Source: Chitinophagales bacterium | Lineage (GTDB): Bacteria; Bacteroidota; Bacteroidia; Chitinophagales; Saprospiraceae | Assembly (NCBI GenBank): GCA_013297575.1 | Contig: JAAFHO010000293.1 | Location: 1 to 7,162 of the forward strand | DNA length: 7,162 nucleotides | Direction: 5' to 3' | Part shown: piece by piece, positions 1 to 5,937 of the stretch | How the letters are laid out: every line of letters begins with the position of its first letter | Position numbering within the stretch: the stretch's first letter is position 1 | Notes under the pieces: model-generated | What the model saw: the letters and a program-made list of their open reading frames with translations, nothing else | Database searches by the model: none | What the model was told of the DNA's origin: nothing | Program-made: the position numbers and the translations under genes

Positions 1-137
1 ATAGTGGCTGTCGTTGATGTATTGTTCCAAAGAAAAGAATATGGTGGTAGGCCTCCGCTTGTTATTGGACTTGCCGTTCCGTTACTCCCTCCAAAACAAG
101 ATACATTGCTCGAACTAGAGATGCTTACAACCACGGC
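1..137 (-). repeat. SprB repeat 2 of the surface protein, cut by window edge
   Basis: Residues 738-782 return to the SprB pattern after the Ig-like array: NVSCFGGSNGTA at 748-759, close to NVSCFGGNNGNA of the first SprB repeat, then GGLPPYSFLWNN at 765-776. The repeat is interrupted by the window edge, so the number of further repeats is unknown. Confidence 0.75.
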
Positions 138-2348
138 ACTTGATTGCTGAACAGTAGCACTTGAAGTAGATGTACAGCTGTTTGTGGTATTTGTAGCAGT
201 TAATGTATATAAACCTGATGCACTAACCGTAGGTGAAAGCGTATTTGCGCCAGAAACAACCATTGGGCCGGCCCACTGATAACTAAAAGTGCCGGCTGCG
301 GTGTTTGTTCCGTTCAGCATGACTGTAGGGCTATTACAAGTAAGCGGAGTCGGTGGGGCAATAGCTACGTTTGGAGGTGTAATATCTTGCGATACTGTAG
401 CTGTTGATGTGTTGGTACAACCATTAGCACTATTTGTAATGGTAACGGTATAAGTGCCAGGGACATTTACAGTTATACTACTGGTATTATTACCCGATGA
501 GATGCCCGCACCCGCCCAAGCGTAAGTTGGATTGGTAGCATTCGTAAAAGAAGGCACCGTTATTTGAGATATACTGCAGGTTAATGTACCACCTACAGTA
601 CTTGCAGATGGCGGTGTTGTATTGCCAGAATAAGTAGCGGTACTCGAACTCGTACAACCATTAGATGGATTAGTTGCCACTACGGTATAAATAACGCCAG
701 GGCTGAGTGGTATGGTGGCCTGTGTAGAATTGCCTCCTCCTGGCCAAGTCCAATTGTATTGTGCAGCTACATTACTGGTGGCCGTTGCATTAGACAATGG
801 ATTGGTACACGTAGCCGTTGTGGTGGAAACGCTCAAGCTAGGTAGCGCAATATTAGAAATAACAGTAGCAGTAGCAGTAGCAGTACAACCATTGGCTAAT
901 GATGTGACTGTTACTGTATAAGTGCCTGGTTGTGATACAGATGGATTTTGTAAGTTAGAATTAAAACTTGGCCCAGACCAACTGTAGCTGACATTTCCTA
1001 CTGCAGATGCAGTAATTAATCCTGTTGGATTGGTACAAGAAAGGGTAGTCCCACTTGTACTTACAACAGGTGGTGTAGGCGAAGAGACAACCGCAGTTGC
1101 TGTTTTGGTACAACCATTGGCATTATTGGTTACTTGCAAGGTATAAGTACCCGCCCCGCTTACTGTTGCGTTGATTGTGCTTCCTCCTGCAATGATATTG
1201 CCGCCAAGAGGTGCTGTCCAAAGATATGCAAAATTGGCACCTGTTGATGAGCCTGTACCACTCACCGTTGTTGAATTACTCGTACAAGATTGTGTCGATC
1301 CAGTTGCAACTGCAACAGGTGCAATGGTATTTGAACTTACTACCGCAGTGGCCGTTTTTGTACAGTTATTACCATCAGTAACTGTAACGGTATAAGTTGC
1401 TGCTGCGTTGACACTCAGTGGGTTATCATTGCTTCCATTCGACCAAAGGTAAGTATAAGAGGGCGTACCTCCATTAGCATTTGCGGTAATAGAGGTGGTA
1501 GAACTGGCGCACGTAATGGAACCTCCTACCATTGTGAGGGCAGTAAGTGCTGATGTTGGTTGCGATATATTCGCCATGGCAGTGCCAGTACCACCGCCAC
1601 TTGCAGTAACGGTTACAGTATAGTTACCTGCTATCAGATTAATAGCTGTAGCGGCTGTTTGGCCATTGCTCCACAAGTAGGTATAAGTGCCAGAGCCCCC
1701 AGATCCTGCGGCGGTGGCATTACCATTGTTACCCCCAAAGCAAGAAACATTTGTTGTTCCTGTTATTTCCGCTGTAATATTGGCAGGAGCATCAACTGGC
1801 ACGATCATATTTTCTGGTTTAGGAAAATCGCCACTAGAGCCAGAGCCATTACAGAAGTTTCCAATAAAATAAAACTTAGCCGTATTTCCTGCTGGTGTAC
1901 CAATCGCTTTCCAATCAAAACTCCAACTGATTTCAGAGCCATTTCCAGAAAAATTCTTAGGATTGCGGTGATCTACATATTCACGTGAGCCAAAAAACTC
2001 AGCACCGACACCATTAGCGGTAAGGGCTGTTAAGTCGCCATAATTATTATTGCTGCCATCCACAACGACTATTTGGAAGCCTCCTCGGTTGGGATTTCCA
2101 GCTGCAGCAGTCATTCTTAGGGTAAGTGGGTATGTGGTACCTGGTACAATAGTACCGGGAAGTCCTTCCAATGTTACTGATCCATCGAAGCCACTGGGGT
2201 TATTACCGCCGTGGCAACTACTACAATTGTTATCAAATGGCGCTGCGGTATAACCATTTGGCGGATTACCAGAACTGGCCAATAGAGCAATGGCCGAAAC
2301 GATGAGTAAAGAAAAATGGGTACTACGTTGGCGGAGTAGTTTTGTCAT
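1..2348 (-). CDS. Large exported repeat protein: choice-of-anchor-V-like domain with CxxCH, then SprB and Ig-like repeats (3' end outside window)
   Basis: Open from ATG at 2348 to the left edge, 782 codons, with no stop seen. ATG 2348 is the first in-frame ATG after an in-frame TAA about ten codons upstream. Residues 1-26 form a signal peptide: basic n-region (K3, R6, R8), hydrophobic core 12-24, likely cleavage after ASS; no lipobox. Residues about 27-188 resemble the choice-of-anchor V/Reeler-like domain of Bacteroidota surface proteins: a CSSCH motif at 42-46, a conserved GGFQ strand near 89-92, and an NGSGSSGD stretch at 167-174. From residue 191 follow a SprB repeat, six Ig-like repeats of 76-83 residues and a second SprB repeat. 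By family, it is probably a T9SS-exported, cell-surface or released adhesin-like protein; the expected C-terminal sorting domain lies outside the window. The gene starts 74 nt after the DUF2480 stop, and no consensus promoter is visible in that gap. Ligand and function are unknown. Confidence 0.88.
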   Translation of the reverse strand, partial: MTKLLRQRSTHFSLLIVSAIALLASSGNPPNGYTAAPFDNNCSSCHGGNNPSGFDGSVTLEGLPGTIVPGTTYPLTLRMTAAAGNPNRGGFQIVVVDGSNNNYGDLTALTANGVGAEFFGSREYVDHRNPKNFSGNGSEISWSFDWKAIGTPAGNTAKFYFIGNFCNGSGSSGDFPKPENMIVPVDAPANITAEITGTTNVSCFGGNNGNATAAGSGGSGTYTYLWSNGQTAATAINLIAGNYTVTVTASGGGTGTAMANISQPTSALTALTMVGGSITCASSTTSITANANGGTPSYTYLWSNGSNDNPLSVNAAATYTVTVTDGNNCTKTATAVVSSNTIAPVAVATGSTQSCTSNSTTVSGTGSSTGANFAYLWTAPLGGNIIAGGSTINATVSGAGTYTLQVTNNANGCTKTATAVVSSPTPPVVSTSGTTLSCTNPTGLITASAVGNVSYSWSGPSFNSNLQNPSVSQPGTYTVTVTSLANGCTATATATVISNIALPSLSVSTTTATCTNPLSNATATSNVAAQYNWTWPGGGNSTQATIPLSPGVIYTVVATNPSNGCTSSSTATYSGNTTPPSASTVGGTLTCSISQITVPSFTNATNPTYAWAGAGISSGNNTSSITVNVPGTYTVTITNSANGCTNTSTATVSQDITPPNVAIAPPTPLTCNSPTVMLNGTNTAAGTFSYQWAGPMVVSGANTLSPTVSASGLYTLTATNTTNSCTSTSSATVQQSSAVVVSISSSSNVSCFGGSNGTASPITSGGLPPYSFLWNNTSTTAT
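138..1556 (-). repeat. Array of six Ig-like, Cys-paired protein repeats
   Basis: Residues 265-737 divide into six units of 80, 83, 76, 77, 79 and 78 residues, encoded at 1317-1556, 1068-1316, 840-1067, 609-839, 372-608 and 138-371. Each has an early cysteine, a central tryptophan in a Y-x-W or similar strand, a GTYTVTVT-type strand, then a late cysteine (NGCT or similar). Cysteine pairs by position are 280/329, 355/413, 438/488, 514/565, 591/644 and 671/725. The regular spacing of 49-58 residues suggests one intradomain disulfide per repeat, which suits an extracellular protein. Units are related in protein sequence but clearly diverged in DNA sequence, so this is not a recent tandem duplication. 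Confidence 0.78.
863..884 (-). repeat. Short 6-bp microsatellite within an Ig-like repeat
   Basis: On the plus strand CAGTAG occurs three times in a row followed by CAGT. On the coding strand this reads as alternating ACT/GCT codons giving a Thr-Ala run just after the late cysteine C488. Unit changes of 6 bp keep the frame. Confidence 0.6.
1557..1778 (-). repeat. SprB repeat 1 of the surface protein
   Basis: Residues 191-264 of the surface protein. It shows the SprB repeat pattern: NVSCFGGNNGNA at 200-211, GSGTYTYLWSNG at 218-229 and AGNYTVTVT at 240-248. It has a single cysteine (C203), unlike the Ig-like repeats that follow. SprB repeats are named after the gliding adhesin SprB of Flavobacterium johnsoniae, but they occur in many non-gliding Bacteroidota, so the repeat alone does not show motility. 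Confidence 0.8.
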
Positions 2349-2422
2349 GAATAATAAATTTAGAGATACATTGTGTGTTTATTTGTGTCGCCGCTTGGAA
2401 TTTGGGTGTCATTATGGCATAA

Positions 2423-2944
2423 TCACTCCGATATTGAAGTTATTTTTGCTTTTTTATAGACAGGTACGGTGGAACAAGGCTCACCGAACATGATACTTTG
2501 CGCAATAGGTTGCAAGCGTCGCGTAATCTCCAAGTATGCAGAAGGCGGAACTGGTTGATCGCTACAACCTTTTACCACCATCCTTTTGCCAGCGTATTGG
2601 GCAATATCCAATGCTGCTATTTTTTTCCAAAATACAATTTCTGGTAGTTGCTCTGGCGTAGATTGCACAATATCAGCTGCGAAAGGCGCAGCATGAGTAG
2701 CTACAAGCATATACGCCCACATGGGAATAATTGCATCAGCGGAGCAATAAACAGCGAGGTTTTTTTCGGTATATTGCGCCCAATTATGTTCATCTAATGC
2801 TGCCCGAAAGTCTTTTTCTTTCAAGATCATTTCCATGAACAAGTAATTTTTGAGATCGAATCCAACAATTTCTCCTTTTGGATAAAATGTTTCTAAGTCA
2901 AGGGTAACTAAGCCGCTTTGGGCCACTCTATTCACTAATTCCAT
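2423..2944 (-). CDS. DUF2480 family protein
   Basis: A 173-residue protein of near-typical family length that I recognise as DUF2480, an uncharacterised Bacteroidota family. Visible landmarks are LVTLDLETFYPKGE near the start, KDFRAAL and HNWAQY at 45-58, CSADAIIPMWAYML at 67-80, KGCSDQPVPPSAYLEI at 125-140 and GEPCSTVPVYKK at 154-165. All three cysteines of the protein (C67, C127, C157) are followed by serine and lie in these blocks, which could mean a metal or redox site, though no function is established. There is no signal peptide or membrane segment, so it should be cytoplasmic. The ATG lies 3 nt after the scpB stop (TAA ATT ATG), so it is almost certainly cotranscribed, and perhaps translationally coupled, with scpB. 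Confidence 0.9.
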   Translation of the reverse strand: MELVNRVAQSGLVTLDLETFYPKGEIVGFDLKNYLFMEMILKEKDFRAALDEHNWAQYTEKNLAVYCSADAIIPMWAYMLVATHAAPFAADIVQSTPEQLPEIVFWKKIAALDIAQYAGKRMVVKGCSDQPVPPSAYLEITRRLQPIAQSIMFGEPCSTVPVYKKAKITSISE

Positions 2945-2947
2945 AAT

Positions 2948-3538
2948 TTATTGATTTTGGCTTTCAAATGTTTCTTCTATGGCTGGAGTAACACCAATAC
3001 TGTTTTCCACTTCTTTAAAATCTTTGGGTTTGGGCAAATCATTAAGGCTATTTATCCCCATATAATCCATAAATTTATCAGAAGTACCATATAGAAGTGG
3101 CCTGCCGGGGCCTTCACTTCTGCCACTAATTATAACCAATTCTTTCTCCAAAAGTTTTTGAATGGCGTAATCACAACTTACACCTCTTATTTCTTCCAAC
3201 TCTGATTTGCTCACAGGTTGCTTATAAGCCACAATAGCCATTGTCTCCATAGCCGCTTGAGAAAGGCGTTTTTTGGTGCTTTGTTTAAGGTGAATAGCAA
3301 TGGTATTATGATAAGCACCTTTTGTTAAAAACTGATACCCGCCGCCAATTTCGACCAGCTCGAAAGCAAAATTTTCGGATTTGAACTGCGATTGAATACT
3401 CGTAATCGCTGCTTGGAGATCCGCCTCGGTAATATCCGGCTGTAATGCTTCTTGTACCACTACGAGTATTTCGTGCAATGGTAAAGCCTGGGGCGAAGCA
3501 AAAATAAGGGCTTGTATATGTTGTTGTAGTAATTCCAT
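2948..3538 (-). CDS. scpB: Segregation and condensation protein B (SMC partner)
   Basis: A 196-residue cytoplasmic protein matching ScpB, which dimerises and with the kleisin ScpA binds SMC to compact and segregate the chromosome. The N-terminal winged helix covers about residues 1-85 (LIFASPQALPLHEI early, GGGYQFLTK at 65-73). The second winged helix follows about 90-165, with the family signature LSQAAMETMAIVAYKQPVSK at 92-111, the EEIRGV segment at 115-120, and SGRSEGPGRPLLYGTSDKF at 138-156. The linker LNDLPKPKDF at 165-174 is typical. After it comes an acidic, probably disordered tail ending at 196. scpA is not adjacent in this window. The gene follows the oxygenase stop by 16 nt and precedes the DUF2480 gene by 3 nt, so the three probably share a transcript; a possible extra -7 element lies in the 16-nt gap. 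Confidence 0.95.
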   Translation of the reverse strand: MELLQQHIQALIFASPQALPLHEILVVVQEALQPDITEADLQAAITSIQSQFKSENFAFELVEIGGGYQFLTKGAYHNTIAIHLKQSTKKRLSQAAMETMAIVAYKQPVSKSELEEIRGVSCDYAIQKLLEKELVIISGRSEGPGRPLLYGTSDKFMDYMGINSLNDLPKPKDFKEVENSIGVTPAIEETFESQNQ

Positions 3539-3546
3539 GTGATTTG

Positions 3547-3554
3547 CAAATGTA
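3547..3554 (-). promoter_or_regulatory. Possible internal -7 promoter element before scpB
   Basis: The minus strand reads TACATTTG, matching the Bacteroidota -7 consensus TAnnTTTG, 8 nt before the scpB ATG. It partly forms a 10-bp perfect palindrome, ATTTGCAAAT (3543-3552). No TTG-type -33 element lies 17-23 nt upstream; the nearest TTG is 30 nt away. It is therefore a weak candidate and may be chance. Confidence 0.28.
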
Positions 3555-4559
3555 CTATGTGTTCTTGATTAATGCGGGGCGGTGCAACATTTCGTGGTAA
3601 CAAATCACATCATCTGCAAAATAATGGCAAACCATGCTCTTTCTAGTGATCGGTTTGCCGTCTGTTGGTATTCCTTTTATGGGGCTGCCTCCGTGGATTA
3701 AATTGGAATGCCAAATTAAAACATCGCCTCGTTTGGCTAAAAAAGTAGCAGGTTGTAAATTGTTTTGTTCAATTATCTCTGCTATTTTGTCCTCATAACG
3801 CGCATTGCTTTCGTTTCCCACTAAAAAAGTAGAATCTCCAGAGTTGTAGTCATTTGTACTCACAAACGGCAACCGATGGCTTCCCGGATAATACACCAAA
3901 GGGCCATTCATCTCCGTACAATCTTCTAAAGCATACCAAGCCGCAATCATAAATCCTTGTGGCTCGGTGGTCATGTGGATCGCATCGGAGTGCGGGCGTT
4001 GCTCGCTACCCAAATTGAAATTCAGCGTTTGGAAAGGAATAATCTTTTTACCCAACAAAAAAGTGAGGATTTGGATCAGTTCTGGTCGCCTAAAAAAACG
4101 CTCGTTGGCTATTGTACTGGTCTCAAATAAGTTAAATATTTTCCTGCCTGTAAAATTAAAACCGGCTTTCCCTTCAGCTAATAATTGTTCAATTTCTTGG
4201 TTCAGTGCATCCGTTTCGGTGGCTGGCACAAAGTTTTCTAAAATAAGGTAACCTTGCTCAATAAATTGCCTGATTTGCGCCTGCACTGTTGGAGAAAACT
4301 GATGTATATCCGAGTGGTTCGATAGTTTTTCCAAAGCATCGGCTTGGTCAATCCATGGAACTTCACCCTTGCGTACACGTTCAAAATCATGTTTGCTCAA
4401 CGGGCTAAAAATACTTTTTTTTAACCCAAATTGCTTGTATAGCGACTTATTGCGCTGTAATGCACGAGCATTGAGCAGGTTATTGATCACATATACTGCT
4501 TTTACGGTGCGCAAAAAACCGGAGTACTTCGAAAAAATACGTTGCAATGAAAATGACAT
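3555..4559 (-). CDS. Phytanoyl-CoA dioxygenase (PhyH) family Fe(II)/2-oxoglutarate oxygenase
   Basis: A 334-residue protein of the PhyH family, which uses Fe(II), O2 and 2-oxoglutarate to hydroxylate small molecules. The core starts near residue 97 (FIEQGYLILENFVPATE). The iron triad is visible as H190-S-D192 in RPHSDAIHM, with distal H289 in LIWHSNLIHGGSP. R306 in TRKSMVCHY is the probable 2-oxoglutarate-binding arginine. The double-stranded beta-helix segment LEDCTEMNGPLVYYPGSHRL at 211-230 is characteristic. All catalytic residues appear present, so the enzyme should be active; the substrate cannot be told. The first roughly 95 residues are a basic, aromatic-rich extension of unknown role. 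No signal peptide is evident. There is no other in-frame ATG before codon 196, so ATG 4559 is the start, though it lies only 4 nt from a -7 promoter element. It heads a likely operon with scpB and the DUF2480 gene. Confidence 0.88.
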   Translation of the reverse strand: MSFSLQRIFSKYSGFLRTVKAVYVINNLLNARALQRNKSLYKQFGLKKSIFSPLSKHDFERVRKGEVPWIDQADALEKLSNHSDIHQFSPTVQAQIRQFIEQGYLILENFVPATETDALNQEIEQLLAEGKAGFNFTGRKIFNLFETSTIANERFFRRPELIQILTFLLGKKIIPFQTLNFNLGSEQRPHSDAIHMTTEPQGFMIAAWYALEDCTEMNGPLVYYPGSHRLPFVSTNDYNSGDSTFLVGNESNARYEDKIAEIIEQNNLQPATFLAKRGDVLIWHSNLIHGGSPIKGIPTDGKPITRKSMVCHYFADDVICYHEMLHRPALIKNT

Positions 4560-4563
4560 GGTG

Positions 4564-4595
4564 CAAAGGTAATTATTTGAAATGTGAAAACAAAA
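4564..4595 (-). promoter_or_regulatory. Bacteroidota-type promoter of the PhyH-scpB-DUF2480 operon
   Basis: On the minus strand, TTTTG (4591-4595) directly follows the TAG stop of the upstream gene. After exactly 19 nt comes TACCTTTG (4564-4571), then CACC and the ATG of the oxygenase. This matches the published Bacteroidota consensus TTTG/TTG, about 19 nt, TAnnTTTG. The promoter fills nearly all of the 36-nt gap. Transcription should start at or within a few bases of the ATG, giving an mRNA with almost no leader. Confidence 0.68.
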
Positions 4596-5210
4596 CTACG
4601 GTGTATCCTGTACATTATGACGCGACTGGTAATTGAGCCAATCTGCTTCATTATCTATATCGGATAATGGTGCTAAATCAAATTTTGTACATCCTAGCGC
4701 CTTTACAATATTTGCTGTGGTGGGATAAACGGCATCGGTACTCCAAGCAATATCTTGAAATACTTCTTGGTGTAATTGATTCATTCCCAATAAATAATAG
4801 CCACCATCTGGTGTAGGCCCAAGCACAAAATCATGGTGATCCAATGCTTTCAATGCTTGGTGGAGTAGGTTTTCATTAAGTTCAGGGCAATCGCTGCCAA
4901 CAATAATCACTTTGTTAGCACCTTCCGAAAAAGCCGTCCGAAATGCGCCATACATACGCGCACCCAAGTCACCGGTTTCTTGTACTTTTTTGTTAAAATG
5001 GGCATTGTCCCAATCATCATTTTCTGCAATAGCATCACTGTACCAAAGCCAGCGTTCTGCATGGGTTTTCAAGGCTGCTGCTCTTGTTTTGTTCAATAAA
5101 AAATGATAAATCTTCAAAGCCTCCTCATTGCCTAAAGTAGCCGCCAAACGTGTCTTTACGTAGCCCAATCGAGGATTTTTGATAAATATATTGATGATAT
5201 TTTTACTCAT
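4596..5210 (-). CDS. TIGR04282/DUF2064 family glycosyltransferase-like protein
   Basis: A 204-residue cytoplasmic protein with the GT-A/nucleotidyltransferase-like fold of the DUF2064/TIGR04282 family. Landmarks in order: the phosphate-binding-type loop IKNPRLGYVKTRLA at 10-23, QETGDLGARM at 77-86, VIIVGSDCPEL at 101-111 (the DxD-like region), LGPTPDGGYYLLGM at 130-143, the W-S-T motif at 156-158 and LSDIDNEADW at 182-191. Length is close to that usual for the family. TIGR04282 is named for arsenosugar biosynthesis because members often sit beside a radical SAM protein; no such partner is in this window, so the substrate remains open. The ATG lies 4 nt after the trmN6 stop, implying cotranscription. 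The next gene downstream has its own promoter, so this is probably the last gene of its unit, although no terminator hairpin is visible. Confidence 0.88.
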   Translation of the reverse strand: MSKNIINIFIKNPRLGYVKTRLAATLGNEEALKIYHFLLNKTRAAALKTHAERWLWYSDAIAENDDWDNAHFNKKVQETGDLGARMYGAFRTAFSEGANKVIIVGSDCPELNENLLHQALKALDHHDFVLGPTPDGGYYLLGMNQLHQEVFQDIAWSTDAVYPTTANIVKALGCTKFDLAPLSDIDNEADWLNYQSRHNVQDTP

Positions 5211-5214
5211 AAAA

Positions 5215-5937
5215 TTATAAATAAAAGTCTTTTGTTAGGTCTTGATAATCCTTGGTGTGTTTTCCATCTAAGCCATAAATGACCAAGCGATCTTTTCTAT
5301 GGAAATACGGATTGCACTCTAGTTGTATCATTAATCGTTCTGTTGGTTTGCCTTCCTTGCCTGTTACCGCTGTTATTGCCGTATAATATAAACCCATACA
5401 AGCGGCCATTTCGTACAATTGGCGACCTTCCAAAGTAGGCAATATCACACAAAAACGGCCTTTGGGGCTTAAAAGTGCTAATACAACGTTCAGTAAATCT
5501 TCAAAATTGAGCGTAACGGTACTGCGCGCTTGTTGCCTTTCCAAATTTGGCGACAATAGGGAATTATTGAAAAAAGGCGGGTTGCTGATGATTAAATCAT
5601 AACAACCCAATGGCCTATTTTTTGTAAATTCCTGAATAGATACAGCGTTGATAGTCAAATGTTTATGCCAAATAGATGATTCAAAATTCCCTTTTGCACA
5701 TTGTGCCGATTGGGTATCGATTTCTACTGCATCCACTTGGTAATCTACTTGAAACTGAGATAGCCGTTGTGCCATCATCAAAGCGATAATGCCCGTACCT
5801 GTACCTATATCTAATACATTATGGACATCGGTCAGGTCTGCCCAAGCCCCGATCAAGATACTATCTGTTCCAATGGGGTGCGCTGCACCAGCCTGGTTAA
5901 CGTGAAATTTTTTGCAGTGGAAGAGCGGCGAATCCAT
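5215..5937 (-). CDS. trmN6: tRNA1(Val) (adenine(37)-N6)-methyltransferase TrmN6/YfiC
   Basis: A 240-residue class I S-adenosylmethionine-dependent methyltransferase, usual length for TrmN6 (YfiC), which adds N6-methyl to A37 of tRNA1Val. Motifs: FHVNQAGAAHPIGTDSILIG at 11-30 matches the family's N-terminal VxQ...MKVGTDGVLLG block. The SAM loop VLDIGTGTGI is at 41-50, the acidic residue ending strand 2 is in VEID at 71-74, and the catalytic NPPF that marks N6-adenine methyltransferases is at 119-122 (DLIISNPPF). The KPTER segment at 197-201 and the LTKDFYL end are also typical of Bacteroidota members. The ATG at 5937 places the family's N-terminal block correctly, so the start is well supported. 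Its first 41 nt overlap the 3' end of the upstream phospholipase-D-like gene in another frame, and the next gene follows after 4 nt. Confidence 0.93.
   Translation of the reverse strand: MDSPLFHCKKFHVNQAGAAHPIGTDSILIGAWADLTDVHNVLDIGTGTGIIALMMAQRLSQFQVDYQVDAVEIDTQSAQCAKGNFESSIWHKHLTINAVSIQEFTKNRPLGCYDLIISNPPFFNNSLLSPNLERQQARSTVTLNFEDLLNVVLALLSPKGRFCVILPTLEGRQLYEMAACMGLYYTAITAVTGKEGKPTERLMIQLECNPYFHRKDRLVIYGLDGKHTKDYQDLTKDFYL

Noticed and set aside
1..1778. Regularly spaced repeats as a possible CRISPR or DNA repeat array
   Set aside because: The period of about 230-250 bp, the open reading frame and conservation at protein rather than DNA level show that these are protein domain repeats.
712..2253. 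Several plus-strand reading frames of 60-140 codons within the left region
   Set aside because: They lie opposite the continuous minus-strand repeat protein. Their Val/Ala/Pro-rich translations reflect antisense reading of Thr/Asn/Gly-rich repeats, and none resembles a known protein.
2412..2422. TTATGCCATAA inverted repeat after the DUF2480 stop, as a terminator
   Set aside because: Arms of 5 nt with a 1-nt centre cannot form a stable hairpin, it is AT-rich, and no T-run follows on the minus strand.
2349..2422. A promoter for the large repeat protein in the 74-nt gap
   Set aside because: No TAnnTTTG element is present on the minus strand here, so I cannot say whether the gene has its own start or is read from the scpB operon.
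3967..5106. Plus-strand reading frames opposite the oxygenase and TIGR04282 genes
   Set aside because: They are antisense to well-recognised enzymes with intact motifs, and show no recognisable protein features.
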